Shown here in pieces: positions 8,299-16,739 of a stretch of DNA of 64,000 bases (positions are counted from its first letter, which is position 1; each line of letters opens with the position of its first letter). The notes under the pieces were generated by a model that saw only the letters and a program-made list of their open reading frames with translations, did no database searches and was not told the DNA's origin. The position numbers were made by a program, and so were the translations under genes. Source of the stretch: Lentzea tibetensis (lineage in GTDB: Bacteria; Actinomycetota; Actinomycetes; Mycobacteriales; Pseudonocardiaceae); NCBI RefSeq assembly GCF_007845675.1, contig NZ_VOBR01000005.1:62001-126000 (forward strand). Reading direction: 5' to 3'.

Positions 8299-8338
8299 CG
8301 TGCAGGGTCCGTCCAGGTTTCGTGAGCTTCCTGTGCAG
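8299..8338 (+). promoter_or_regulatory. Putative SARP operator with four 11-bp-spaced heptamers
   Basis: Four heptamers start exactly 11 bp apart: CGTGCAG (8299), CGTCCAG (8310), CGTGAGC (8321) and TGTGCAG (8332). A possible -10 (CAATAG) lies at 8346-8351 before the LuxR-type gene. The 11-mer CAGGTTTCGTG is shared with the promoter of the muralytic gene at 3970, arguing for one regulator, most simply the SARP at 994-3873. Confidence 0.6.
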
Positions 8339-8361
8339 GGCGGCTCAATAGCGTTGCCGGC

Positions 8362-8910
8362 ATGCGTACAGACGACGTGCAGGAACTGGTCATGCGAGCA
8401 CAGGCCGAGATCGACCTGTGCATGTCGGGCGGAGTGGGCGAGCTCGTGGACGTGCGCTTCCTCCCGCGGGGGACGCCGGTGCGCGTCCTCTACCCGGACG
8501 ACGTCGACCGGGAGTCGGTGCCCGCGTTCCTGCGCGGGCACGACCAGGTCCGGATGTGCGCCGGACTGCCGTCCGGGCTGGTGCTGTGCGACCAGGAGAC
8601 GGCGGTCGTGCCGGGGCCGACGCCGGTGGTCATCAGATCGGCGGAGACCGTCGCCCTGCTCAGAGCGTGGTTCGACCACCTGTGGGCGGGCGCGATGGCG
8701 GCGGACGTCCGCGTGGTCGGCGGGTTGACCGAACAGGAGCGGGTGATCCTGCGGCTGCTCGCGGCGGGCGCGACGGACGACGCGGCGGCGGCGCGGCTGG
8801 GCACGTCGGCGCGGTCGGTGCGGCGCGTCATGTCCGGAGTGATGGGCAGGCTCGGCGCGCGGAGCCGGTTCCAGGCGGGCCAGCTGGCGGCCCGGCGCGG
8901 CTGGCTCTGA
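8362..8910 (+). CDS. LuxR-type HTH transcriptional regulator
   Basis: The 182-residue protein has no receiver-domain motifs. Residues about 1-110 resemble the C-terminal half of TrmB/helix-turn-helix sensors of actinomycetes. The last 65 residues form a GerE/LuxR DNA-binding domain (LTEQERVILRLLAAGATDD, then ARLGTSARSVRR and MGRLGARSRFQAG). It lies divergently from the muralytic operon and directly behind four SARP-like repeats, so it may be a second tier of control over the lytic genes. The ATG at 8362 lies about a dozen bases from the predicted transcription start, so the message may be nearly leaderless. Confidence 0.85.
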   Translation: MRTDDVQELVMRAQAEIDLCMSGGVGELVDVRFLPRGTPVRVLYPDDVDRESVPAFLRGHDQVRMCAGLPSGLVLCDQETAVVPGPTPVVIRSAETVALLRAWFDHLWAGAMAADVRVVGGLTEQERVILRLLAAGATDDAAAARLGTSARSVRRVMSGVMGRLGARSRFQAGQLAARRGWL

Positions 8911-8956
8911 TTAACCGTTGGCCACACGTCTGCCCTGATCACTACGGTCTTTCGCG

Positions 8957-9835
8957 ATGACTGACTTGGTGATCCGCCCGGCTTCAGCCGATGAGTTCTC
9001 GTCCCTGCCGGATCCGGGCCTCGTGGGGTTCGCCCTGCGCGGCCCGTTCGATCCGAGCGACTACCGGCCCGAGTGGCTGTGGGTCGCGGTGCGCGACGGC
9101 ACCGTCGTCGCGCGCGCCGCGTGGTGGGCGGGCCCGGACAACGACGAGCCGCAGGCGTTGGACTGGTTCGACTTCACCGACCACGACGCGGCGGTGCGGC
9201 TGCTGAAGGCGGCGCCGTGGCGCCCGGAGTTCCAGTTCCTGCTGCCGGTCGACTGGCGCGAGCGCCCTGACGCGTTGGCCGCGGCCAACGCCCGGATCGA
9301 GGCGGCGACGGCGGCGGGCTACACACCGCTCGTCGAGCGCTACCGGTACACCTGGACCGCGGAGTGCGGCCTGCCCGAGCGCCCGGACCGGCTCGTCTAC
9401 CGCACCGGCCCGTCCGACGACGAGGTGCTCGACGCGTTCCGCCGGGTGCACGTCGGCACGCTGGACGCGCACGCCAGGCGCACCTTCGAGGAGTCGGGGC
9501 CGGACGCGGCGGCGCGGGAGTCCATCGACTACCTGGAGTGGATGCCGAGCCCGCGCGAGTGGTGGCGGCTGGCGTACACGCCGTCCGGCGACCTGGTCGG
9601 CCTGACGATGCCGTGCCACCACTACAGCTCAGCGGTGATCGGGTACATCGGCGTGGTGCCGGAGCAGCGCGGCCACGGCTACGCCTACGACCTGCTGGCC
9701 GAGGCGACGCACGTGCTCGCCGAACTGGGGCACGAGCGGATAGTGGGTGCCACGGACGTGAGCAACGTGCCGATGGCGCGGAACTTCGCGCGGGCCGGTT
9801 ACCCGGTCAGCTACCGCCGCCTCGATCTGACCTGA
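8957..9835 (+). CDS. GNAT family N-acetyltransferase
   Basis: The 292-residue length and two GNAT-like halves suggest a tandem fold. The N-terminal half (WLWVAVRDGTVVARAAWW) lacks the acetyl-CoA motif. The C-terminal half has it (IGVVPEQRGHGYAYDLL) followed by ATDVSNVPMARNFARAGY, typical of active GNAT enzymes. The substrate is not deducible; many such proteins acetylate small amines or antibiotics. It stands alone, and its 3' end overlaps the convergent membrane gene by 29 bp. Confidence 0.88.
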   Translation: MTDLVIRPASADEFSSLPDPGLVGFALRGPFDPSDYRPEWLWVAVRDGTVVARAAWWAGPDNDEPQALDWFDFTDHDAAVRLLKAAPWRPEFQFLLPVDWRERPDALAAANARIEAATAAGYTPLVERYRYTWTAECGLPERPDRLVYRTGPSDDEVLDAFRRVHVGTLDAHARRTFEESGPDAAARESIDYLEWMPSPREWWRLAYTPSGDLVGLTMPCHHYSSAVIGYIGVVPEQRGHGYAYDLLAEATHVLAELGHERIVGATDVSNVPMARNFARAGYPVSYRRLDLT

Positions 9836-10115
9836 CCTGCGGACGGGCGTCGAGCGCCATGCAGATGAGCTTGGCCGCGGTGCCCGCCGCGCCGATGATG
9901 AACGCCTGGTCCGGCCCGAGCAGCACGGCGATCGCCCACAGGAGCAGCGCGATCAGCACGAGCAGGACGGTCACCTGGACCGCGTGCGGCCAGCGGCCGG
10001 GATGGCTGGGCCAGTGCGTCGGCTTGCGCGGCTGAGGCACGTCGATCTCGTCCTCACCACTTTCGGGTGAGTGGCGCTTCCTCAGCCCGGCAGGCTGAGC
10101 CCCTCTCGGCGCCAT
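9807..10115 (-). CDS. Small membrane protein, unknown
   Basis: A product of 102 residues: a charged Pro/Arg-rich cytoplasmic N-terminus (about 1-45) followed by one strong transmembrane helix (VTVLLVLIALLLWAIAVLL) and a second weaker hydrophobic stretch (AFIIGAAGTAAKLICMAL). The ATG at 10115 is favoured by a GAGGAG sequence just upstream; an upstream in-frame start would add six residues. No family is recognised. Confidence 0.65.
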   Translation of the reverse strand: MAPRGAQPAGLRKRHSPESGEDEIDVPQPRKPTHWPSHPGRWPHAVQVTVLLVLIALLLWAIAVLLGPDQAFIIGAAGTAAKLICMALDARPQVRSDRGGGS

Positions 10116-10447
10116 CGTGCTCCTCACGTACAACTGGCCTGGTCGACACCATTCTGATCAGATGATCTTGTACGCACAGTTACACGCGCGGTCTGTGCGG
10201 TGAGCGTTCGGTGAGCGTCGCCGAGCGGCGGACGAACGGTCGTCGCACTGATCAGCAACCGCGTCGTTACCTTCCGTCTACCGACTGAGGTCGACAACAC
10301 TCCAAATCGCACTCTCTAACGGGTGATGACTCCACTCTCCGTGGTATGCGCGCCACCCCCTCCACTGGACCGTTCGGAGCAGTCCCGTTCTTGTCAGACC
10401 TCGTCGCTAACGTGGGGTGTCGTAAGGCGGTACGAGGGGAGAATTCG
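10116..10447. other. Intergenic region with 11-bp direct repeats
   Basis: No gene is supported in these 332 bases. At 10198-10241 four units of 11 bp follow head to tail: CGGTGAGCGTT, CGGTGAGCGTC, GCCGAGCGGCG and GACGAACGGTC. The first two are almost identical. This is the spacing of one helical turn and could be a regulator site for either flanking gene. The last bases hold a strong ribosome-binding site for the gene at 10448. Confidence 0.4.
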
Positions 10448-11071
10448 TTGCTGGACAACGTGAGCGTGACCGCACTGTCGTTCACCGAGTACGTGATGAG
10501 CGGCCAGCGGGGGCGCATCAACATCGTGTCGGAACAGCGGGGCATGTACCTGGCCGAGGACCCGCGGGTGTGCGGCTTCTACAACCCGATCCGCTCGGCG
10601 ATGCGCCGGGCCGCGAACTCGACGGAGCCGCTGCTCGAGCTCAAGCAGGCGGTGCTGGACGCGAACCGCAACGGCCAGCCGCGCGCGTTCGAGGAGATCG
10701 CGGACGGCTTCCTGCCGTGGCTGGAGAAGATGCGCGCGACGGGCGTCCCGGTCGACGCGACGGTGTGGCGCTCCGGCGACCTGACCCTGAAGGTGCGCCC
10801 GCACCTGGGCCTGCGCCGCAAGGACGGCACCAGCTACGCCGTGCTGGTGCACACCAAGGAGGCACCGCTCACCCGTGAGGCGGCGAACGTGGGGCTGCGG
10901 ATCCTCCAGCACACCGTGGAGGACAACCTGCCCGGCGCGGTGCCGATGGTCCTGGACGCGCGCAGGGGCAAGGCGTACCAGATGGCCGCCAGGACCAACC
11001 TGGCCAAGCTCGACGTGCTGATCGCCGCCGAGGCCGTCGGCTACGTCACGCACTGGCGGATGAGCGCCTGA
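10448..11071 (+). CDS. Conserved hypothetical protein, possibly nuclease-fold
   Basis: A soluble protein of 207 residues. The TTG at 10448 is chosen because a GAGGGGAGA ribosome-binding site ends six bases before it; no ATG is suitably placed. The segment TLKVRPHLGLRRKDG, a strand with VLVHTKEAPLTREAAN, and a later VPMVLDARRGKAY are weakly reminiscent of PD-(D/E)XK-like folds, but the key acidic/lysine motif is not clear, so no activity is claimed. It is monocistronic, followed by a strong terminator. Confidence 0.72.
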   Translation: MLDNVSVTALSFTEYVMSGQRGRINIVSEQRGMYLAEDPRVCGFYNPIRSAMRRAANSTEPLLELKQAVLDANRNGQPRAFEEIADGFLPWLEKMRATGVPVDATVWRSGDLTLKVRPHLGLRRKDGTSYAVLVHTKEAPLTREAANVGLRILQHTVEDNLPGAVPMVLDARRGKAYQMAARTNLAKLDVLIAAEAVGYVTHWRMSA

Positions 11072-11077
11072 CCCGCT

Positions 11078-11115
11078 GCCCGCCGCCCCTGTCCGGGGGG
11101 TCAGGGGCGGCGGGC
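11078..11115 (+). terminator. Transcription terminator
   Basis: A perfect 14-bp G/C stem (GCCCGCCGCCCCTG at 11078-11091, complement at 11102-11115) with a 10-base loop lies six bases after the stop of the preceding gene. It has no T run, as is usual in actinomycetes. Confidence 0.85.
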
Positions 11116-11191
11116 GGGCTCCACCGGCCGGAACCACAAGGAACGCCAAATAGATCGAACGCGGCCGGTACCCGCACTTAGCGTCCTGATC

Positions 11192-12868
11192 ATGCGCACT
11201 CACGGCAGGCTGCTGGCCACGGTCATCGGGATCGTGCTCGTGATGTTCTCGGTGCCACCGGCACAGGCCGCGTCAGCGGCCGGAGAGCTCGACCGCTACT
11301 GGACACCGCAACGGATGCGAGACGCCGTCCCCGCGGCCGGCGGACCGCACGTCGCGAGCACACAGTTCGACGGCATCCCGATCGTGGGGCAGTTGTTCAT
11401 CACCGAAGACGGCGAGGACAAGCTCTGCACCGCGACCGTCGTCCAGAGCCCTGGCAAGAACCTGCTGGTGAGCGCCGCGCACTGCTTCCTGGACGACGAG
11501 CGGCAGACGAACCTCGCCTTCGTGCCGCAGTACCACGACGGGCAGAAACCGTTCGGCGTCTTCCCCGTCAAGCGCGGACAGATCTACTTGGACGACCGGT
11601 ACGTGCAACTCGGGGTCAACCGCGGGGCGGACCTGGACTTCGCGTTCCTCGTGGTCGAACCGCGCGAGGACGGACGCAACGTCGAAGAGGTCGTCGGCGG
11701 TGCTGAACTCGGCATCAACCTGCCGTTCGAGCACGATCCGGCCCGGCTCATCGGCTATCCGGGTGAGCGGGACGGCCCGCTCGACTGCGTGAACAAGACC
11801 ACCCGGTTCAACAGCCCCGAAGCTGACATTCCCGGTAGCTTCCTGAAGATCGACTGCGCGGGTTTCTCACCGGGCACCAGCGGTGGCCCGTTCCTGCTGC
11901 CGCACGGTGACGGTTTCCAGGTGTTCGGCGTCGTCGGCGGGTTCAAGACCGGCGGAGACACCGACGACACGTCCTACAGCTCGTACTTCGACGACGACGT
12001 CGTCGCGGAGTACCGCAAGGCGGTCGGCGAGAGCGACACCGGCCACCCGGTGCTGGGCAACGCGCGAACGTGGCAGCACGCCAAGATCCTCACCTCGGGC
12101 CACTTCACCGGTGATCCCGACTCCTCGGACCTCGTGGTCGTGTGGGACGACGGCGAGCTCACCCTGTACCGGGGAGCCGATGAGCAGACCGGCTACTTCG
12201 ACCAGGAGATCACCCTGGCCCGGCCGCGCAGCGTGTGGACGCACGCGGTCACCGTGACCGCGGGGGACTTCGCCGGCGGCGCGGGCGACGACCTGGTGGT
12301 CCGCTGGGCCGACGGTGAGCTGACCCTGTACCCGGACGTCAACGAGACCGGCCTGCACGGCGAGATCCAGCTGCAGCCGCCGAACGGCCTGTGGACGCAC
12401 GCCAAGTCCATCACCGCCGGCAGCTTCACGAACGACAGTGCCGACACGGACGACCTGGTCGTCGGCTGGGACGACGGCGAGCTCACGCTCTACCAGAACG
12501 TCGACGGCGCGGGCCTGCACGCGGAGACCCAGCTCGCCGCACCGGGCGGCGACTGGTCGCACGCCGTGACGGTGACCTCGGGTGACTTCACCGGCAACGA
12601 CAACTACGACCTCATGGTCCGCTGGGTGGACGGCGAGGTGACCCTGTACCCGGACGTCGACGAGGACGGTCTGCACGGCGAGCACCGGATGCAGCCGCCG
12701 AACGACCTCTGGAAGCACGCCGTGGTGATCTCCGCGGGGAGCTTCAACTCGAACGGCTGGCCGGACGATCTGATCGTGCGCTGGGTGGACGGCGAGCTCG
12801 GCATGCACACCGACACGGACGAGGCGGGCCTCCACGCGGAGGTCACGTTGGTCGATCCTCCGCTGTAG
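11192..12868 (+). CDS. Secreted trypsin-like serine protease with C-terminal FG-GAP-like repeats
   Basis: The product has 558 residues: signal peptide about 1-27 (PPAQAAS), then a chymotrypsin-fold domain with the triad His97 (SAAHC), Asp149 (ADLDFAF) and Ser230 (GTSGGP), and Cys79/Cys98 likely paired. From about residue 290, five repeats of roughly 55 residues follow, each with an HAxxxTxGxF start, a DDLVVxW motif and a DGELTLYPDV turn. These resemble FG-GAP/VCBS propeller repeats and may bind calcium, wall or protein. It is probably a secreted scavenging or processing protease. Its promoter region (11116-11191) is short and shows no distinctive operator. Confidence 0.9.
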   Translation: MRTHGRLLATVIGIVLVMFSVPPAQAASAAGELDRYWTPQRMRDAVPAAGGPHVASTQFDGIPIVGQLFITEDGEDKLCTATVVQSPGKNLLVSAAHCFLDDERQTNLAFVPQYHDGQKPFGVFPVKRGQIYLDDRYVQLGVNRGADLDFAFLVVEPREDGRNVEEVVGGAELGINLPFEHDPARLIGYPGERDGPLDCVNKTTRFNSPEADIPGSFLKIDCAGFSPGTSGGPFLLPHGDGFQVFGVVGGFKTGGDTDDTSYSSYFDDDVVAEYRKAVGESDTGHPVLGNARTWQHAKILTSGHFTGDPDSSDLVVVWDDGELTLYRGADEQTGYFDQEITLARPRSVWTHAVTVTAGDFAGGAGDDLVVRWADGELTLYPDVNETGLHGEIQLQPPNGLWTHAKSITAGSFTNDSADTDDLVVGWDDGELTLYQNVDGAGLHAETQLAAPGGDWSHAVTVTSGDFTGNDNYDLMVRWVDGEVTLYPDVDEDGLHGEHRMQPPNDLWKHAVVISAGSFNSNGWPDDLIVRWVDGELGMHTDTDEAGLHAEVTLVDPPL

Positions 12869-12896
12869 AACGCCGCTTCCGAGGTGCTCGCCGTGC

Positions 12897-14426
12897 TCAA
12901 CGGCGGTGAGCGAACTCCCCGCCCACGAGCGTGGCGAGCACCTCGACGTCCGCGATCTTCGACGCCTCACGAGGGTCTTCGGCCAGCACGACGAAGTCGG
13001 CGAGCTTGCCGGGCGTCACGCTCCCCAGCAGGTGCTCCATCCGGCACGCGTAGGCCCCGCCCAGCGTGTACGCGGTCAGGGCTTCCTCGACGGACACGGC
13101 CTCGTCAGGTCCGACGGCCCGCCCACCGGAGGAGGTGCGCGACACCATGAACTCGATGCCCCGCAACGGAGCCCCGTCCACCACCGGCCGGTCAGAGCTG
13201 CCGGCGACGGTGATGCCGTGGTCGAGGAACGCCCGCCCGCGGTACATCCACGGCGCCCGAGCCGCGCCCATGATCTCGGCGTAGTCGTCGCCGTACGCCC
13301 ACAGGAACGCGGGCTGGACAACGGGGATCAGGCCCAGCGCGGCGATGCGCTCCACCTGGTCCGGCCGCACGAGCCCGCAGTGCTCGATCCGGTGCCGGGC
13401 GTCCGGCCGGGGCAGCAACGCCTGCGCCTCGGCCACCGCGGCCAGGGCGAAGTCGACGGCACGGTCACCGATCGCGTGGATCGCGAGCTGCCACCCCGCG
13501 CGGTGCCCGTCGAGGATGTGCGCCCGCATGACGTCGGGATCGTCCTGCAGCTGCCCGATGTTCGCCGTGCCCTCGTACGGGGCGGTCAGCGCGGCGGTGC
13601 GCGCCATCATCCCGCCGTCGGTCCACAGCTTCAGCGCGCCCAGCGAGAGAAACGGGTCGCCGAAGCCGGTGTGCAGCCCGAGGTCGATGGCGCGCCCGAT
13701 GCCGTCCGCGGGGTGCGCGCCGACGGGGTGCAACGCCGTCGCGGACACCATGAGCTGCACCCGGACCGGCAGCCGGGCCCGCTGGTAGGCGGCGATCTCC
13801 ACGGGCGTGCTGCCGATGAGCCCGGTACCCACGCCCGCCTCGGCGCACAGGGTCACGCCCTCGGACAGCACCTGCGCCGCCGAGGCCCGCAGGTCCTCCA
13901 CGACCTCGTCGATCGAGTACGGCAGCCGCAGCGACCGCGCGGCGAGCTGGTCCCCCTCGGTCAGCCAGCCGTCGGAGGTGATGCCGGGAAGTTCCTTCAA
14001 CACCACCGAGTTCACCACGCACGCGTGGCCGGAGAGATCGGCGACGTAGATCTTCCGGCCGCGGCTGACCTGGTCCAGGTCGGTCGCGGTCAACGGCAGC
14101 GCGCGCCGGTCGTAGCCGGACGCCTCCACCCACTCGCCGTCCGGTGCCGCGTCCAGCAGCGCGAGCAGCTCCGCCACCGACGTGCACCCGGACACGTCGA
14201 CGGTGCGGCGGGACCGGCCGTTCCAGGCGAGGTGCGTGTGCGCGTCGACGAAGCCCGGCAGCACGGCGGCTCCGCCGAGGTCGACGGTCTCGCGCGCCGG
14301 CAGGTCGGCGACCTCGTCGTCCAGGCCGGCGATCCGGCCCTGCCACACGCCGATCGTGGTCGCGGACGGGCGCGCCGGGTCCATCGTGAGGACCCGGCAG
14401 CCGGTCAGCTTCAGGTCGAGGATCAC
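12897..14426 (-). CDS. YtcJ-like metal-dependent amidohydrolase
   Basis: A protein of 509 residues in the amidohydrolase superfamily. The metal motif FVDAHTHLAW is near residue 60, IHAIGDRAVD follows in the middle, HRIEHC supplies a further metal ligand, and AGSSDRPV the catalytic Asp. The C-terminal GKLADFVVLAEDP strand belongs to the second small beta domain. YtcJ-type enzymes hydrolyse N-acyl or cyclic amide substrates; the actual substrate here is unknown. It overlaps the end of the ornithine hydroxylase gene by four bases (ATGA), so the two are translationally coupled and iron-controlled transcription probably extends into it. Confidence 0.9.
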   Translation of the reverse strand: MILDLKLTGCRVLTMDPARPSATTIGVWQGRIAGLDDEVADLPARETVDLGGAAVLPGFVDAHTHLAWNGRSRRTVDVSGCTSVAELLALLDAAPDGEWVEASGYDRRALPLTATDLDQVSRGRKIYVADLSGHACVVNSVVLKELPGITSDGWLTEGDQLAARSLRLPYSIDEVVEDLRASAAQVLSEGVTLCAEAGVGTGLIGSTPVEIAAYQRARLPVRVQLMVSATALHPVGAHPADGIGRAIDLGLHTGFGDPFLSLGALKLWTDGGMMARTAALTAPYEGTANIGQLQDDPDVMRAHILDGHRAGWQLAIHAIGDRAVDFALAAVAEAQALLPRPDARHRIEHCGLVRPDQVERIAALGLIPVVQPAFLWAYGDDYAEIMGAARAPWMYRGRAFLDHGITVAGSSDRPVVDGAPLRGIEFMVSRTSSGGRAVGPDEAVSVEEALTAYTLGGAYACRMEHLLGSVTPGKLADFVVLAEDPREASKIADVEVLATLVGGEFAHRR

Positions 14427-15679
14427 GCCGAGGCGAGCACTCGTGAGGTGGTGTTGGTGAGCACGGAGTCGAGGATCTCACCCGAGCGCACCGCGACGTT
14501 GGACAACAGCGACGACGTGATGCCGTGCGTGTGCTCGGTGCCGCCCTGCAGGTACAGGCCGCCGCGCAGCGACGTGACCAGCCGGTAGTCGCGCGCCACG
14601 GCGAAGCGGCCCGCGTCGTCGCGGGTGCAGGTGGCCGCCAGCGAGCCCAGCAGGCGGGTGGGGTCGGCCTCCCGGTAGCCGGTGGCGAGGACGACGACGT
14701 CCGCGTCCAGCACCTCCAGCGCGCCGGTGGCGAGCGAGCGCACGACGGCCCGCGCGCCGGTGCCGGTCTCGGTGACCGCGTCGAGGCGGCAGACGTTGAG
14801 GAACCGCAGGCGTTCGCGGCCGAGCACCTTCTCGCGGTACGCGGTGCGGTAGAGCTGGTCGATGAGGTCCGTGTCGACGACCGAGTAGTTCGTGTTGCGG
14901 TGGTACGCCATCAGCCGCTCTTTGAACGCGTCCGGCGACGAGTAGTAGGTGTCGACCGCGGCCGGGTCGAAGATCCGGTTCGCGAACGAGCTGTCGTCGG
15001 CGGGGCTGAAGCCGTAGCGGGAGAACACCGAGCAGACCTCGGCGGCCGGGAACTCGCGGTGCAGGTACGCCACGGCCTCCGCGGCGCTCTGGCCGGCGCC
15101 GACCACGACGACGCGCTTCGGGGCGGTGAGCGACGAGACGCGGTGCAGCAGCTGGCTGTTGTGCCACACGTGGTCCGACAGCGCGACACCGTCGGGGACC
15201 TCGGGCACGAGTCCGGTCGCGAACACCAGGTTGCGCGCGCGGTACCGCTCACCGGAGGCCGTGACCACCTCGAACAGGTCGTCCGCGAGCGCCGAGACGG
15301 ACACCACGTCCGACTCGTAGGCGACGAGGTCGTCGACCTGGGCTGCGGCCCACTCGAAGTAGTCGTGGAACTCGACGCGCAGCGGGAACAGGTTCTTGTG
15401 GTTGACGAAGTCGATCAACCTGCCGCGTTCCTGGAGGTAGCACAGGAAGCTGAAGCGGCTGACCGGGTTCCGCATCGTCACCAGGTCCTTGAGGAACGAG
15501 ACCTGCATGGTGGCGTCTTCCAGCAACATGCCCCGGTGCCAGCCGAACGTCTGCTGACGTTCCAGGAACACCGCGGTGACCGGGGTCTCGGCGTGCTCGT
15601 TGTGCTCGGTCAGAGCGATCGCGAGCGCCAGGTTCGAGGGGCCGAACCCGATGCCGACGAGGTCGTAGATCGGAACCAT
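14423..15679 (-). CDS. L-ornithine N5-monooxygenase (siderophore biosynthesis)
   Basis: The 418-residue length is typical of SidA/PvdA/IucD N-hydroxylating flavoproteins. The FAD motif is GIGFGPSNLALA (residues 9-20), the substrate segment includes HRGMLLEDATMQVSFLKDLV, and the NADPH motif is VVVGAGQSAAE. The late ATGYR segment is also present. The enzyme hydroxylates the side-chain amine of ornithine (or lysine), the first step to hydroxamate siderophores. It is divergent from a formyltransferase, and two iron boxes lie between them. A lysine substrate cannot be excluded, but the formyltransferase partner favours formyl-hydroxyornithine. Confidence 0.92.
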   Translation of the reverse strand: MVPIYDLVGIGFGPSNLALAIALTEHNEHAETPVTAVFLERQQTFGWHRGMLLEDATMQVSFLKDLVTMRNPVSRFSFLCYLQERGRLIDFVNHKNLFPLRVEFHDYFEWAAAQVDDLVAYESDVVSVSALADDLFEVVTASGERYRARNLVFATGLVPEVPDGVALSDHVWHNSQLLHRVSSLTAPKRVVVVGAGQSAAEAVAYLHREFPAAEVCSVFSRYGFSPADDSSFANRIFDPAAVDTYYSSPDAFKERLMAYHRNTNYSVVDTDLIDQLYRTAYREKVLGRERLRFLNVCRLDAVTETGTGARAVVRSLATGALEVLDADVVVLATGYREADPTRLLGSLAATCTRDDAGRFAVARDYRLVTSLRGGLYLQGGTEHTHGITSSLLSNVAVRSGEILDSVLTNTTSRVLASA

Positions 15680-15690
15680 GATTCCCGAAC

Positions 15691-15709
15691 TTAGGGCAGC
15701 CTAAGCTAA
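15691..15709. promoter_or_regulatory. Iron box 1 (DmdR/IdeR-type operator)
   Basis: TTAGGGCAGCCTAAGCTAA matches 15 of 19 positions of the actinobacterial iron-box consensus. It lies 12 bases upstream of the ornithine hydroxylase start, in a position to block its transcription when Fe(II)-loaded regulator is bound. Confidence 0.82.
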
Positions 15710-15724
15710 ATAACAAGCCCAGAG

Positions 15725-15743
15725 TTAGGTTAGCCTGACCGTA
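15725..15743. promoter_or_regulatory. Iron box 2 (DmdR/IdeR-type operator)
   Basis: TTAGGTTAGCCTGACCGTA matches 15 of 19 consensus positions and lies 30 bases before the formyltransferase start. Together with box 1 it gives each divergent gene its own operator. Confidence 0.82.
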
Positions 15744-15772
15744 CCCGACGCCTACCTGAAAGGGGCACCCCC

Positions 15773-16711
15773 ATGCGGGTCGTCATGTTCGGCTACCAGA
15801 CCTGGGGCCACCGCACGCTGCAGGCTCTGCTGGACTCCGAGCACGAGGTCGTGCTGGTGGTGACCCACCCCGACGGCTACGAGACCATCTGGAACGACTC
15901 GGTCGCCGAGCTGGCCGCGGCGCACGGCGTCGAGGTCGTGGTCCGCGAGCGCCCCGACGACCAGGAGCTGCTGACCAAGCTCAAGGAGGTCGAGCCGGAC
16001 GTCATCGTCGCGACGAACTGGCGGACCTGGATCCCGCCGCAGGTCTTCACGCTCCCCAAGCACGGCACGCTGAACGTGCACGACTCGCTGCTGCCGTCCT
16101 ACGCGGGTTTCTCGCCGTTGATCTGGGCGCTGATCAACGACGAGAAGGAGGTCGGCGTCACCGCGCACATGATGGACGACACGCTCGACGCAGGCGACGT
16201 CGTGCTGCAGCGGTCCGTCCCGGTCGGCCCGCGCGACACGACCGCGATCCTGTTCGAGAAGACGCTGGCGCTGTTCGGGCCGATCACCGTCGACGGGCTG
16301 AACGAGATCGCGTCCGGGAGGACGGACTTCGCCGAGCAGGACCGGTCGAAGGCGAGCTTCTTCCACAAGCGCGCACCCGAGGACTACCGCGTCGACTTCA
16401 CCTGGAGCGCCGAGGAGCTGGACCGGCTCGTGCGGGCGCAGTGCGCGCCGTACCCGAGCGCGTTCTGCTTCCACAAGGGCCAGCGGCTCGAGATCGTCGA
16501 GGCGGACGTGTCCGCGGCCGTCTACGGCGGCACGCCGGGCCGGATCTTCTACCGCGAGGGCGACGGCGTCGCGATCGTCGCGGGCGCCGAGGCACGCCGC
16601 GGCCGGAGCCGCGCGTTGCTCGTGAAGCGCGTCCGGACGGCCGATGGTGTTGAACTCCCCGCGCAGGAGTACTTCACCCACATGGGCGGATACCTCACCT
16701 CCCGCCCGTGA
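15773..16711 (+). CDS. Siderophore N-formyltransferase (methionyl-tRNA formyltransferase-like)
   Basis: A protein of 312 residues with the formyltransferase fold. Asn101 and His103 in LNVHDSLLPSYAG and Asp139 in TLDAGDV are the expected catalytic triad for transfer from 10-formyl-tetrahydrofolate. The C-terminal domain (about 200-312) is OB-like. Proteins of this type in coelichelin- or rhodochelin-like clusters formylate N5-hydroxyornithine. A housekeeping Fmt role is unlikely because the gene faces the ornithine hydroxylase across two iron boxes. A GGGG ribosome-binding site precedes the ATG. No peptide synthetase is nearby. Confidence 0.87.
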   Translation: MRVVMFGYQTWGHRTLQALLDSEHEVVLVVTHPDGYETIWNDSVAELAAAHGVEVVVRERPDDQELLTKLKEVEPDVIVATNWRTWIPPQVFTLPKHGTLNVHDSLLPSYAGFSPLIWALINDEKEVGVTAHMMDDTLDAGDVVLQRSVPVGPRDTTAILFEKTLALFGPITVDGLNEIASGRTDFAEQDRSKASFFHKRAPEDYRVDFTWSAEELDRLVRAQCAPYPSAFCFHKGQRLEIVEADVSAAVYGGTPGRIFYREGDGVAIVAGAEARRGRSRALLVKRVRTADGVELPAQEYFTHMGGYLTSRP

Positions 16712-16739
16712 CGAAGAGGAAAGGTCTAGAGTCCCCCGC

